From: Rhizophagus sp. LPA8_4_AMF
Taxonomy: Eukaryota; Glomeromycota; Glomeromycetes; Glomerales; Glomeraceae
Assembly: GCA_021464525.1 (NCBI GenBank)
Contig: JADRCO010000088.1
Location: 1-56,293 of the forward strand
Reading direction: 5' to 3'
Length of the DNA: 56,293 nucleotides
Part shown: positions 38,232 through 50,266 of the stretch, one piece after another
Numbering within the stretch: position 1 is the stretch's first letter
How the letters are laid out: every line of letters starts with the position of its first letter
Translations under genes and position numbers: made by a program
Notes under the pieces: model-generated
Told to the model about the DNA's origin: nothing
Database searches by the model: none
What the model saw: the letters and a program-made list of their open reading frames with translations, nothing else

Positions 38232-38724
38232 ATTAGACAACGTTTTAAAGAGGTATTAAACAGAGTGGGACAACCGAAATCAATTAAACAATAAGTCTAT
38301 TCTTGTAAAGAGATTTATCCGTGAAAAGAAGAACGTGTTCGTTTCTTAGATAAGAGAAGCCACGAAACCAAATCAATTGATTTAACAGATAAACAAACAA
38401 AAAAAAAAATATACATGTATATATTGTAATAAAAATGCTGATTTTCATATTTAAGATCATCTGATAATTTCTCTTTTAGCTTAATGCCGTGTTTCAGTCC
38501 AGATTCAAATGAATTAAATACTTTGTGGCAGTGTAATAAAACGAAATGGATAAAATGGCTTACTAAAGAGAAAATATCCATTGACTTCGCCTCATTAAAA
38601 TGTATGCGGTATAGAAAGAGGGGAAATTTCAAAATATGTACAATACAATCAATACATGTATCAAATCTAAATTTTTTATTTAATTACTGGTATAAAATGG
38701 TATAAAATTTTCTAACCAAAAATT
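38232..38724. other. Gap between two minus-strand genes
   Basis: About 490 bp with overlapping open frames on both strands (38315-38632 and 38484-38705), neither with a recognisable domain. They are probably chance frames or relics of a decayed exon. Confidence 0.4.
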
Positions 38725-39630
38725 CTAAGAATCATTATGATTATTATTTATATGTTGTTGTAAACATTGACGACTACAACAAGCAACGCGTTGGCATTTA
38801 GAACAAACCAATAATTTCCAAATTTCTTCAGTATCTTTAGGTTTAAAATTACATTCTACACAAATTGGGGAAACACTTGGAATTTTTTTATCTAATCTTT
38901 CTCGTAATAATCTATAATTTGTATGAGACTTTTTGATTAATTTATCCGCACTTGAAATATTTGTCATCCCAATTTTTTCACATTCTTGATAAATATTCGT
39001 TGCTTCAATATAATTACATTCTAATTCATAAGTTAAAGCTAATATGAATAAAATATGAATTCTAATAGCTTTACGTATTTGATTATTTTCATGAGTTTGA
39101 AATTTTATAAATTGAGTTTCATTCATAATTGAATCAATTCCTTTTAATAATGTTAATCCTTCATCCCATAATATATCATCAATTTCTTTATCAAAGTGAA
39201 ATCGATATAATTCTGTTATATTATCAATCACTTCTAATAATAAATTCGTATCCCATAATTTATTATCAATTAAATTAAATAATTTTAATGATAAAAAATA
39301 ATGTTCTGCTGATGTTTCATAATTTGGAGTTACAAATTTTGTTCCTTGTAATCCATATAAATAGATGTATCCTAATCTTGCTGCGGCTAGACCCGATCCA
39401 AGATTTGATGCTCTTTTTAAAATAGTTAAATAACTTTCATAATCTTTATTTTTGAATTTTTCTTCCGATTCTTCTAAAAGGTTTGGAATTAAAGTTTGTT
39501 TGAATAATGTAGAATCAACTTCTCCATTATTATAATTTGGTGCTATTGTGGTTGTTCTTTGAGAATTTTTTTTATCTTTATCAACATTTGGGTCATTTTT
39601 CAAAAAATAATTTGATAATTCGTTCCCCAT
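38725..39630 (-). CDS. MYND zinc-finger protein with Sel1/TPR-like repeats
   Basis: A single exon, 301 aa, rare for this window. The C-terminus (about 255-297) is a MYND finger: C-x2-C (CVECNF), C-x2-C (CSKCQ), C-x3-C (CCSRQCLQQ) and H-x4-H (HINNNH), so all zinc ligands are there. Upstream, helices such as LTILKRASNLGSGLAAARLGYIYLYG (about 67-92) resemble a Sel1/TPR repeat. MYND fingers bind proline-rich peptides. The N-terminal MGNELSNYF keeps a Gly at position 2, so N-myristoylation is possible, but not shown. No SET domain is present. Function unknown; the class is expanded in AM fungi together with Sel1 repeats. Confidence 0.85.
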   Translation of the reverse strand: MGNELSNYFLKNDPNVDKDKKNSQRTTTIAPNYNNGEVDSTLFKQTLIPNLLEESEEKFKNKDYESYLTILKRASNLGSGLAAARLGYIYLYGLQGTKFVTPNYETSAEHYFLSLKLFNLIDNKLWDTNLLLEVIDNITELYRFHFDKEIDDILWDEGLTLLKGIDSIMNETQFIKFQTHENNQIRKAIRIHILFILALTYELECNYIEATNIYQECEKIGMTNISSADKLIKKSHTNYRLLRERLDKKIPSVSPICVECNFKPKDTEEIWKLLVCSKCQRVACCSRQCLQQHINNNHNDS

Positions 39631-40089
39631 TTTTTTTTTTGTACCGTAGGAAAAAAAGATTCAGTGTATTTATATATAAGTAAAAAAAAAAAGTTTTTTT
39701 GTTGTCAAAGTGACGTTACGAGTATTCGGTACGGCAAAACAATCACCTTTAAAGATCAAAGCGTGTAATTTTTTTCTTTAAAAATTTTCTCATGTTACTA
39801 TATTATTTTGGTAATCGTGTGATGTGATGTGAGTAAGTATTATACTCAAAAATGTTTAGATTCAATTTAATTAGTGCATCGAATGATCGAAACATTGGAT
39901 TAAAACAAGTTAATTCAAAATCTTTAGGCGTCCGTGCCAGGCTGCCAGCATCAAGTGCCAAGATTTTACGGAAACTGTGATCACGCCGATGGTGTAACAA
40001 TAACAGATAATATTTTTTAAAGAGTTTGATTATCTCTGATTATTTTCCTACAAGACTACAAGAGTAACTTTTCCTACAAGAGTAACAAA
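39631..40089. other. Divergent gap before the INTS14-like gene
   Basis: About 460 bp between divergent genes. Just before the INTS14-like start there is a short direct repeat (TTTTCCTACAAGA at about 40040-40053 and 40068-40081). No gene seen. Confidence 0.45.
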
Positions 40090-42289
40090 ATGACACCATT
40101 TCCAGAAGTTATAATAATACTTTTGGACGTATCCAAGAATATGTTATGCCTTTCAAATCAATTAGAAACAAAATTTGATAGTTCAAAATCTTTGTTATTA
40201 CATTTTTTAACAAGATATAAATTGAATCCATTATCTATTATATCATTTGATTCCACTTGTCATATTTTAAAAGATTTTACTGAAGATTATGATTCATTAA
40301 TTACGATGTTAAATAAGTAAATATACAAAAGAATTTTTTAATTTTTTTTTTTTTTTAAAAGTAATTGATTACTTATTATTTTTCAATTTTTAGCTTGAAT
40401 CTTCAACCTAATGATTCTAAACGGGAAATGAAGCTGGCATGTGAATATGTTGAACATTATGTTATTGAAAAATTCGGACCTGATCAAGCATGTCAAATTA
40501 TTATGTTAACAGATGGCCGTCCTCCACAAAGTAGAAAAATCATCCAATACATATTCATATATATATTATGATTTCTATTTATATTTTCTAACAACTAATT
40601 AAAAATGTATATTTAGAACAAGAATCTCAATCAATACAATTTCATAATTCATCATGGAAATTACATATAATATGTTTAGCTGATGCAGTAACAAAAAGTG
40701 AACATTCTCAAACAACATCACAAATTCTCGAAGAATATAAAAAACTATTAAATCGTCGAATTCCTTTAAGTATAACAAAATATCATCCAAAAGGTGTTTA
40801 TACACTTGAAAAAGGTGGTGCATTTTGTTATTTACCTTATCCTCATTTTAAAGATTCAATTTTAAGTATGATGGATATAATTCTTGAAAAATATTGTATC
40901 CTTTTTTAAAAATAGATAAATATGAAAAAAATTTATTTTTTTCTTTTCTCCTTAACGAATTATTTTTTTTTTAACAGTTTTACCATGTAAAGGATTACTT
41001 TTGTGTGGGCAATTACGTTTTCCGATTAAAGTATATCCTGTTCTTCCTGATGTCGAATATAGTAAGCATTATTAATTTTTTTTTTTTTATAATAATTTCT
41101 TTGATATTTTATTGATTGTAAAAATTCCTTTCTAAAGTACATGATATGGTAAGAACTTTGTCCATTGTAGCATTTAAGCCAAGGGAAAAATTACTTGGAG
41201 AACCTTCTATTTTTCGATTATGGATGTTCGTAGATGAAGAATATGATGACCAGGTGGGTAAACAAGAGACTTTTTCTTTTCTTGAAATTATCTTTCTGAA
41301 ACTCTCTAAGACGTTTGAATTGGAATGATTTAGGATAAACAAGCACGAAATAATTCTGAATATTTTTCCGCGTTATGGAAATGTCTCAGAAAAGAAAATC
41401 ATGTCGCTATTGTTTGGATGAAAGGAGATAATTACGCTGCAATTGAACCACCTCCAAGTATAGATAATCAAGAGGATCCAAAGGAGCATGATCTATGTAA
41501 GTTTATGAGAATGTCCGTACGGGAAAAAAAAATATTTTTCTTAAAAAATTCAATTTTCTTTAGTTATGTATTTCACTATGTATAAATCAGAAAATGGAAA
41601 GAATTTATTATCAGAATCATCAACATCATCAGTAACACCACCACTACCACCAAAAAGTTATGTCGCTGGACATATAGATTTACCAACACCAGAACATATT
41701 GAGGTATAATGTTAATAATTCATTTATTTTATTTTACAATATATAATAAGTAAAAGTTTTTGGTTTTTTAGAGTCTATTAAATAAGATGTCGCGTTACCT
41801 TACGAATTTACCAAATGATGCTGTGAAATTAAAGAATGTGTAAGCGAGTTAAAATTATATCTGAACTCGGATTAACTTGTATGTTAATATAACATCTCTT
41901 TTCAACATTAAGGGTTGAACAAATGCAAAAAATTATAGAAATTTTCAGTTATAAACCACTCAGAGAACATGTTGTGGATAGATTACATGATGTCAGGTAA
42001 ATACAAAAAAAAAAAAAAGGATTTAGCACAAAAGTGTAATGAATATTTTATTAAATATAATTTTTATTTTAGAATTCAAAGTGTGGAAATTGAGAATAGA
42101 CAAATATTAGCCGAATGCTTAGTAACTTTAGGTGAAGAAACTGTGTCAGAAAATGATGAGGATCAGCTAGAAATTATGGATTATGAAGAATTTGAATCTA
42201 GAGAGGATGAATATGACGATGATGATGATAATAAACAACCTAGTCCTGTCCCTATCAACCCATTATCTCTTGATAATTTATTAAATTGA
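40090..42289 (+). CDS. INTS14: VWA-domain protein, Integrator subunit 14-like
   Basis: Ten exons (40090-40316, 40394-40530, 40617-40895, 40978-41061, 41138-41253, 41334-41496, 41564-41703, 41772-41839, 41913-41996, 42073-42289) give 504 aa; human INTS14 has 518. The N-terminal VWA domain has IILLDVSKNM in place of the MIDAS DxSxS (D12-V-S-K-N, so the second serine is Asn), the FDSTCHILKDFTEDYDSL block and CQIIMLTDGRPP. The central beta-rich part has LLLCGQLRFPIKVYP, and the C-terminus is acidic (EEFESREDEYDDDDDN). In animals INTS14 with INTS13 forms a nucleic-acid-binding arm of Integrator, which cleaves nascent RNAs. Alternatives are INTS6 or another VWA protein, but the length and order favour INTS14. 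The exon 2 donor (40531) is the least certain junction. Confidence 0.72.
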
Positions 42290-42481
42290 TGAAAGTGAGA
42301 AAAGTGAGATGATGTTCAAATAATTTATTTAACAATAACATTTGTAAATAACTTAAATAATTATAATAAAGTTTTGTAACCTTGTACAATCATGTGATTT
42401 ATCATCCGTAAATATAAATGAGTTTCATCGATTTTAAGATTTTCCAATTTTCAAATCTTTTTTTATGATTTTTTCTTCATC

Positions 42482-43127
42482 ATGTTACCAGAAAGCGCAG
42501 GAGGATATTTATCGTATTGGATGTTATTTGTATCAATTTTGGCATTATTTAATACAATCCAAAATTTTGTTACACTTTCTTTAACAAAAAGAATTTATTC
42601 TGCAAGACCTGATCAAGGTAAATTACATACACAATTCGGGATTTTTCAATATTCAAATTTTCATTTAAAAGTTAATGTTTTATTTCCGAATTTAATAGTT
42701 ACAGCATTAACATCAAGAACATTTGCGATATGGACATTATTATCAGGCATTGTAAGGATATATGCAGCATATAATATAACCGAAATAAAGTAAGTATTTT
42801 TTATCATCAAATTGATACCATTATTTTTTTATTATTAAATATTAATTATAAATATATTTTTTTAGTATTTATCAAATTGCAATTTGGACATACGTAATTG
42901 CATGGTTACATTTTATTTCTGAATTTTTTATATTTAGAAGTGCAAAAATTAGTGCAGGATGGGTATCTCCTGTTATAGTTTCAAGTAAGTTTAATATTAA
43001 TAATTTTTTTTTTTAAAAAAAAAAAAAATAATAATAATCTAAATTTTATTTATTTTTAGCTTTATCCTTAATTTGGATGTTATCTCAATATGATTATTAT
43101 ACTCAGCAAAATATCCGAAAATACTAA
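42482..43127 (+). CDS. ERG28: Ergosterol biosynthesis scaffold Erg28
   Basis: Three exons (42482-42789, 42866-42984, 43060-43127) give 164 aa. Four hydrophobic segments and the family patterns GYLSYWMLFVSILALFNTIQNF, LTSRTFAIWTLLSGIVRIYAAY (about 80-101) and IAWLHFISEFFIFRSAKI identify Erg28, the ER scaffold that tethers the sterol C-4 demethylation enzymes (Erg25-26-27). The gene is 192 bp downstream of the INTS14-like gene on the same strand. A T12A10 palindrome starts 3 bp after its stop codon. Confidence 0.94.
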
Positions 43128-45105
43128 AAATTTTTTTTTTTTAAAAAAAAAATAATTATTTGTAATTAACAATATCATGTTTTTTTTTGAATCTTACAAT
43201 AATTAATTATTTATTTATACTTATTAAATTTTACTTAAATTTTACTAATTAAAAGAAAATTGAAGTTTTCAAAATAAAAAATAAAATCAAAATTTTAAAA
43301 TTCCTCTTTTTTTAAAAAAATTTTATTATTTTTTTTAAATACAAATTTTTATTTAAATCATTTCATTTTATATAGAATTTAAATATATAATTACAATAAT
43401 TACTAATTAATATAAAATTAATAATTTATTATTTATTTTTTTTTTTCTTTTATTTTTATTTATATTTATTAAAAATTAAGAAATGCATAATTTTTAATTT
43501 ATTTTCAAGTATTATTATTATTATTAACTTTTTCAAAATTTAAAAAATATCTGATTTTATTACAGCTAATATCTTATAGATATTTCCTATATACTTAAGA
43601 TACAATTTTTAGTTCCCAATTTTTTAATTTTTTTATATTAGTTATAAGAACAATCATATTAATTATATAAAAGTATCTTTTTGGCATGCTTTTTCAATTT
43701 TAATATTACTATTATAGTATTTAGTATTTTTAGTTTCAAATTAGTATAATTAAATCAGGTCTATAACTTTAGATCTGAATATTCTGAACAGGTTTATTTA
43801 ATATCACTTGATCTGTTTGAAGCTCTAATTCAGAGTTCTGTTTTATTGCTAAATTTATCACGCAATTGTAATGCGGAAAAGAGTCACGTGACTGGAACTT
43901 TTTTAACATTCGTCTTTCAAGAATCAAGTACTTGAAAACGAGTTTTCCAACCTGCTACAATATTACATGATGAAAATCATTCCTGTAATTGACGGACCAA
44001 TCACTAATTCAACGGTGAAAAAGCTAGATTATCATAAATACCAGGTAAAAAGGAGTTGAAAAATTATTCTTCCTCTTTCATTTTTTAAAAGCAGGTCAAA
44101 GCATTCCTATGCAAACTGTTAGGAATGCACGTCTTGAGAGTGAGACGATTACTTACTCTATGGTATACCATCAGTTAATTAGAACACTTCGTTCCGTAAA
44201 TTCGAAATCTTACACCGCCACTCACTTAATTATCAAAGACTATTAAATTGCACATTCAACTCTATTAACAAGCCACACTGCGATTAGTGAGTGCTTGTAT
44301 AGCTATAAAGGTCTCAGTTCTGTATATTTTTGATATTTGACAAGTCAAAATGTTTGCTCTAGGAGAAACACAACTTGCTGCTGCTTGCCCTTGGAGATGA
44401 AAATAATCGTCTCTGTGAGAATTATGGAGATCAGAGTATCCGAAGAGCTTAATAGAGTCGTGATTAAAAGGTGATCAGGAGAAAATGGGTTTTGACTTGC
44501 AAAGCTGGATGGAAAGTATGCAGTGCCTACAGCATTAGTCAAATTCGCCAATCTCCTTAATAGTATCTTTAATTTACAATTTAAAAATACTTGGCGAATG
44601 ACCTTAACATTCGGATCTGGTGTCATTCAGATTTTGTACGCTTGACATCAAGCAACGAAATGTTGTCTATTTGAACCGGGACACGTTGGGTAGTTTTTTT
44701 ACAATCGTTACCCGATTAGTTCATGTCTCTTACCTGGTAAGTGAAATATTAAGTCTATATAAAAATTTTAATAATAGCTGTAAATAAAGGTTACCTCTAA
44801 AGGTTCAATCCGCTTCATATAATTGATTGTGAATTTGAAACATTTTTTTTTTATATAAAGGAAAATTATTTCTTCATATAAGAATGTAAGTAATAAAAAT
44901 TTTAAAAAAGATACTCAAACTTTGTTCTATTTAAATAATTTATTTATTTTTTAGCTTATAAGATAAATAAATAGTGTATAAAAATAATTAATTAACTAAA
45001 TTTTATCTTAAAATTTATGAGAAATGCTCTTACTTATAACGTCAAGAACACTTGAATAAAATTGTCTTCAATTAGATTATTCATTAATTCATGAATACCA
45101 AAATC
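43128..45105. other. Long AT-rich intergenic region
   Basis: About 2 kb. The first 600 bp are almost pure A/T with T12A10 at 43131-43152. A perfect palindrome GTCACGTGAC lies at 43883-43892. From about 43970 to 44740 the base composition is more balanced, but all frames are broken by stops, so this looks like old repeat DNA. An open frame at 44345-44626 (-) has no recognisable domain. Confidence 0.5.
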
Positions 45106-46219
45106 CTAAATCTGATCTTGAAAGCTTAAAAATATAACATAATGATCATTTTCACTTTGATCCTCATCATCATTATTGTCATCGTCATCATCATGAAATA
45201 CGTGATTGGAGGGTAAAACCATAATATGATCCATAGCAACATCTTCACCCTCATTATTATTTTCATCATTATTTTCTATATTTTCCTGATTATTCTCATC
45301 ATTCTCGTTAACTTCCTCGATTGAATTACTTGATATGCCAAAAGAGGGTTTAGGAGGTTGTGAAATATACTTAGAAGGATCTAAACCTAATTCTTCAACA
45401 AGTTTTAAATTAAATTGATACAATTTTTTACGAAAACAATTATGATCTATAGAAGCAAAAGTAACGTGAATATTCCTCATTTTTAATGACCAATCTGCTG
45501 TTGATCTATACGGTGTTAATGGAGGAAATTGATCTACTCTAACTCGACCTTCCTTTGTAAAAGTCCACTTTATTATAATAATGTAAAAATAATAATTAAT
45601 GATTAGATGATAAAATCAATTTTTATGTACTGATTAATTTAAGAAAGGAATTAAAATACAAACCGGTAATTGACCTTCCATCATTCCACTAAAAGTATAT
45701 ACACCATTACGATGGAAGTTTGGTGATCCAACATGTGGAATTGGATAACTATTAAACTGTTACAGTAAAAAATTGGTTGAACAAAACTTTAAAAAGATAT
45801 ACATTAAAATATTATAATGAATTTCTCAAATCAAAATAAACCCTTTCCTATCTTTTTTTATTTTGAGAAGGATAGAAATAAATCCAAATAATAAAAAAAA
45901 ATACCTTAAAACGCCATGTGGTTTCAACCAAATCATCAGCATTTAATTCACTTCTTCTGGCTTCTTGTTCAACAATACTATAAACTTTTTTCCAAGTTCC
46001 AGCTTTCTTAAACCATAGATTATGAGGTTCAGAACATATTTCTGCCATACCCTGTTTACCTTCCCAACGGTTTAAAGCTATATGATTCCAAATATGATTG
46101 TCCATAGCAAAAGTATTACATCCTTTTGATACTAATGATAGTGAATATAATGTTTTTGTATCTAATTCTTTAAATATCGATATAAAAATTTCTGATGGTA
46201 GTCGTTGTGTAAACTCCAT
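45106..46219 (-). CDS. F-box protein with acidic tail
   Basis: Three exons (46219-45905, 45756-45664, 45567-45106) give 289 aa. Residues 6-45 form the F-box (LPSEIFISIFKELDTKTLYSLSLVSKGCNTF), followed by NHIWNHIALNRW. F-box proteins bind Skp1 and bring substrates to SCF ubiquitin ligases. No WD40, LRR or Kelch repeats follow; the middle (exons 2-3) has a short beta-rich segment (VYTFSGMMEGQLPWTFTKEGRVRV) that may be the substrate part. The C-terminus is Asn/Asp/Glu-rich (about 205-275) and encoded by a repetitive ATC/ATT tract. Start and all junctions agree in phase. Target unknown. Confidence 0.86.
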
Positions 46220-47150
46220 TTCTGTTGTTAAATAAACAAAGTTTTCTTTTTAAAAAAAAAAAAAAAAGAATTAAAAAAATCTAAAAAAAAAAAAAAATTA
46301 ATATAAATAATTTAAATGAGTTCGAATATTTAAAAAAATCTCATTTTATATATTTTTTTTTCTGCGTGACTAATCTAGTTATACTCTTAAAGGAAAACGG
46401 GGAGTTAGAATGTTATCATTATCGTTATTATTATTATCGGCAAATGTCACGGATATTCCATTTATGAATAATTAAATCATAGTACTTGATAGGGGTAATC
46501 CCAAATTAGCCGAAAAAATCTATTTATAGTAAGATTAAAATGGCTAAATCTAATTCTGGCAAATGAAAAGTTTCTATCAACATATTTTTATAGACTAATA
46601 AGTTGAAAAAAAAAAAAATAATATATATAGTAGAAATAAAAAAGTTAAACCGAATTTTTTAATCAATTAATTTATTTTTCTATGATAAAAAAATTTATTT
46701 TTTTTCCTGAAAGTTCATAAAAAATAATAAAAAGGGATGGTCAAATGGCTAAATTATGTCCGGGGTTTAGACTATATTTTGTAATGATATACATACATAC
46801 ATACACAAAATAAATATAATAAGGTTATTTTTCTTTATTTTTGTTGATTATAATTCTTTTTGGAGGGGGGCTTTGAAGAATTCGCTTTCGGAATTACAAT
46901 TACAAAAATAGTGACATCATTCATTTTCAGTGGTAATTTCACACGATGCTGCGGAGTGGGTTGAAGATTTTATCCAAGAAAAGTGTAAATTATATGTGGA
47001 CGAATAAAAAGAGAATGATATTCCAGGTAACGGATAACCTAAATTTATTCCGATGATGTAGATTATCTGTAATCAAAAAAATCTATATAAGAGACTAATT
47101 CTTCGATTTCTTTGACAAATTTTCTCCTTTTAAAGACTATTTGCAACAAT
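46220..47150. other. Divergent gap between F-box and glyoxalase II genes
   Basis: About 930 bp with A/T homopolymers, a short (CATA)n run near 46790-46805 and a G-run at 46863-46871. No gene seen. Confidence 0.5.
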
Positions 47151-48235
47151 ATGAAAATTATTCCTATTCCAGGTATTTTGTTGTTGTTATTGTTCGCAAG
47201 TTTGATTAATTCAAAACTAAAATTATTTATTTAATTTATTAAATTGAATTAATTAGTTTTACAAGATAATTATTCTTATCTTGTTATTGACGAAAAGACA
47301 AATGAAGGTTAATATTATTATAATAATTAATTGATTCTATGTTATCTAATATCAATTAATTTATAAATTATTTTGTCTTTAAAAATACAATTAAATAGCT
47401 GCAGTCGTTGACCCAGTAGAACCTGAAAAAGTTCTCGAGGTTGTAAATAATCAAGGAGTTAATCTTAAACATCTGATCACAACTCATCATCATGTTGTAA
47501 GAATCATACTTTTTTTATTTTAAAAAATAAATATATTATTTATTTTAACAATTTTATCTATAAAAGGATCATTCTGGCGGAAATACTAAATTAGTAAATG
47601 AAAAATCAGATCTAATTGTTTATGGAGGAGATGATCGTATCCCATCTGTTAACAAGATTGTTAAAGATAATGAAGAATTTAAGATTGGTCAAATTGATGT
47701 CAAAGCTTTATTCACAATTTGTCATACTAGTGGTAGTGTTAGCTTTTATTTACAAGATGAAAATGACAAAGCTGTTTTCACTGGTAATGTGTACTTTTCT
47801 TTCATATTTTTATTTTATTTATTTATTTATTGTTTTTTTTTTTTTAAGAAAAATATTAATTCAAAATTTTATGTAGGTGATACACTTTTTATTGGAGGAT
47901 GTGGTAGATTTTTTGAGGGTACAGCAGAACAAATGCATAATTCATTAAACAATATTTTAGCAAAATTACCCAAAGATACAAAAGTTTATTGTGGTCATGA
48001 ATATACAAAAAGTAATTTAAAATTTGCAGTTTCTGTTGAACCTGATAATGAATTCCTTAAACAAAAATTTCAATGGGCAAATGAAAATGAGCGAACTGTT
48101 CCAAGTACTATTGGTGATGAATTAGAATTCAATCCTTTCATGAGAGTTGATAAAGAATCTATTAAAAAAGCTACTGGTAAACAAAGTCCTGTCGAAGTTA
48201 TGGCTGCTTTAAGAGAAATGAAAAATAAATTTTAA
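47151..48235 (+). CDS. GLO2: Hydroxyacylglutathione hydrolase (glyoxalase II)
   Basis: Five exons (47151-47172, 47266-47307, 47399-47493, 47567-47783, 47877-48235) give 244 aa. Metallo-beta-lactamase metal ligands are in order: THHHDHSGG (about 50-58, with the H-x-H-x-D-H motif spanning the exon 3/4 junction), CHTSGS (His), FTGDTLFIGGCGRFFEG (Asp) and VYCGHEYT (His). The C-terminal helical domain has LKFAVSVEPDN and the substrate-binding lysine region (MAALREMKNKF). It hydrolyses S-lactoylglutathione, completing methylglyoxal removal. Length fits the cytosolic form, and the first residues MKIIPIPDNYSYLVID show no import signal. The first exon is only 22 nt. The SGS where most relatives have SGH is a small oddity outside the metal ligands. 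Confidence 0.94.
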
Positions 48236-48579
48236 TGTAAGAATGAGTAAGATTTAGCGTATATTCAGATCATTCTATTTAGTTTATTTTTTTTTTTAAA
48301 AAAAAAGCAATATGAAAAAGGTACTTTCTTGTTTTATTTTCTTATCATTTGTTAAAAATACAAAAAATAAAGTACAAGAAAAAATTATATTAACAATATT
48401 AAATCTTTGTCCAATTTTTCTTACTTTATTCAAATTGTAATATACAATTACATGTTAAATGAGGAAAATAAATACAATATAAAATCAATATAACAATAAT
48501 ATTCAAAATCTAATACCAAAATTGCGACATAAGAAATCTTCAAAGAAGAATAGAATAAAATATAAATAAAACATCTGAA
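48236..48579. other. Convergent 3' gap with T11A9 palindrome
   Basis: A 344-bp gap between convergent genes. The T11A9 run lies at 48287-48306, shortly after the glyoxalase stop. No gene seen. Confidence 0.5.
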
Positions 48580-48972
48580 TTAAAGATGAGAATTATATAA
48601 ATTCTCGTGACGCCTTCGTGCCAATCTTTCCATGACATAAAATAAATATTTGACTTCATTGGCTTCATTTTTCCACTTCTTTGCAATTATTCTTGATTTT
48701 TCTATTGCTCTTAATCCAACAAACTCGGTGCTTGCAGACTTATCTCTTCGATATATCATAAAAGAATTTGGGGGACGCGGAGGATTTTGGCCTTGTAGAC
48801 GCATAGGACGCATAGCTCGTCCTGTTCTAGCTAAGGGACGCGGAGAATTTTGATCTTGTAAGCGCATAACTCGTCTCGTTCTGGCTGAGGAATTCAAAAG
48901 TGTATCAATATTCAGGTTAAAGTTATAATCTGTCGAATTGACAATTTCTTCGTCTGTTCTTGGTTGAGACAT
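48580..48972 (-). CDS. MATA-HMG family protein, copy 1
   Basis: An intron-less gene of 130 aa starting MSQPRTDEEIVNSTDYNF. The C-terminal half is an HMG box of the MATA_HMG type: PPNSFMIYRRDK, then GLRAIEKSRIIAKKWKNEANEVKYLF and LARRRHENLY. Such boxes bind and bend DNA; the family includes fungal mating-type and sex-locus regulators and is strongly multiplied in Rhizophagus, where the role of most copies is unknown. It is the most divergent of the four copies and 12 residues longer than copies 2 and 3 because of an internal duplication (about 30-64). The leader is acidic, so the whole protein could act without partners, but this is open. The 17-bp shared upstream element lies 57 bp before the start. 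Confidence 0.88.
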   Translation of the reverse strand: MSQPRTDEEIVNSTDYNFNLNIDTLLNSSARTRRVMRLQDQNSPRPLARTGRAMRPMRLQGQNPPRPPNSFMIYRRDKSASTEFVGLRAIEKSRIIAKKWKNEANEVKYLFYVMERLARRRHENLYNSHL

Positions 48973-50266
48973 GATCAAATTTAAAAATAATGTTTAAAAA
49001 AAAAAATAATATATTTATAACTTTTGAATAAGTAGGAGCGCAGCAGACAGTTGCTTTTGTTTTATGCTTTTAGTAAAGCGATTTTCAGTTATTGGCGTTG
49101 TTTTTGTTATATTAGGAATTTGATATGTTAATCTTTGATCGGCAAAATCAAAAGCCAGCGTGTAGATTATGATCACGTCACCTCAAAATTTTTTTATTCA
49201 TTTCGAAATGTACACATACATTTATATTTTTGTTTGTTTTACGAAAAACAAAACAAAATGGCAAAAATATTGATCTACTATTGATCTCGATAGGTTTGGG
49301 CTTTGGGGTATGCATCTTGATATGTTTATATGGTGCCATCATATAGGTCTATCAAGAAGACTAGTCATACAATATCAAGATCAATACTCTTGCAACAAAA
49401 TGAGAAGGGCGATTAATCCTGTCGCTAATCAGATGATGAACGCAAATGTATCGTTCTTGACCCGTAACAACGGGCCCGACTTGATCCGTATAATGCATTT
49501 TACAATAAAGGAGAGTCAAATCCGATACTTTTGCATGATGAACAATTGCCGGAAGACGATGGTAGGTCATACTTCCTACAAACGAAACACTGCATGGCAG
49601 AAAGAAAAAAAAACCTCATGTATTATTAAGTACATATACTGTACGTATAGAAGAAATAATATAAAGACGTTGGAGCAATTAGGCATTTGGCTTGCGTAAT
49701 TACGTAGGTGAATCACACGCTATTTAAAAAGTTAAACCGGAGAGCTACTTCAAAATTAAAAACGGCATTCATTATTATGCATTTACTAAAATAAACTGTT
49801 TGCACTTCTTTATACAATTCCTCATGTTCAACACTTTTCGTAGATGCATATAATAAATGTTTTCTTATTACAGTATTCTATTGGAATTTTTTTTCAGATC
49901 GTACATCTATCATTCTTTCAACTATAGACAGAAAGTGAACTGTCCCAAATTCAAAGTAATCTTATATCAACAATATAATTTTTAATGTCAAAAAACAATA
50001 AAAGAGTAAGTTTCAGTATATATATGCAATTTTTTAAATTTGTTTTATTCTTTGTAAATATTTAAACTATCTAAAATAATAATGATTTTCTTTGTAATAC
50101 ATTATTTCGCTCGTTAAAAATTTAATATTCAGAAAGAAATAAATAGTTAGAGTTAATTATATTTACGTGTACATTTGTTCTCTTTAGTAAAATAATTTAC
50201 AACAGCCGATAAAATAATAATCAAAAAAATATAAAAAGTATAAAAAATATAAAAGAAAATCATATA
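48973..50266. other. Spacer of HMG tandem unit 1
   Basis: About 1.3 kb between HMG copies 1 and 2. From about 49005 on it parallels the next spacer (50655-51740) block for block. Open frames on both strands here are a consequence of that duplication, not separate genes: the same frames are disrupted in the second unit. Confidence 0.65.
49029..49045 (-). promoter_or_regulatory. Shared HMG upstream element, copy 1
   Basis: TAAGTAGGAGCGCAGCA (plus strand) is identical in the upstream regions of HMG copies 1, 2 and 3. It lies 57 bp from the copy 1 start, within a TTATAACTTTTGAATAAG context that may hold the core promoter. Its GC-rich core (GGAGCGCAGCA) stands out in AT-rich DNA. Confidence 0.5.

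Noticed and set aside
38315-38705. Overlapping open frames on both strands between the hypothetical and MYND genes
   Set aside because: No recognisable domain and no splice partners that extend them.
44345-44626. 93-codon minus-strand frame in the 43-45 kb gap
   Set aside because: Isolated and unrecognised; the surrounding balanced-composition DNA is broken in all frames, more like an old repeat.
49310-49699. Open frames in the HMG spacers (also 50922-51308)
   Set aside because: They are duplicated DNA; frames differ by indels between units and have non-synonymous changes throughout.
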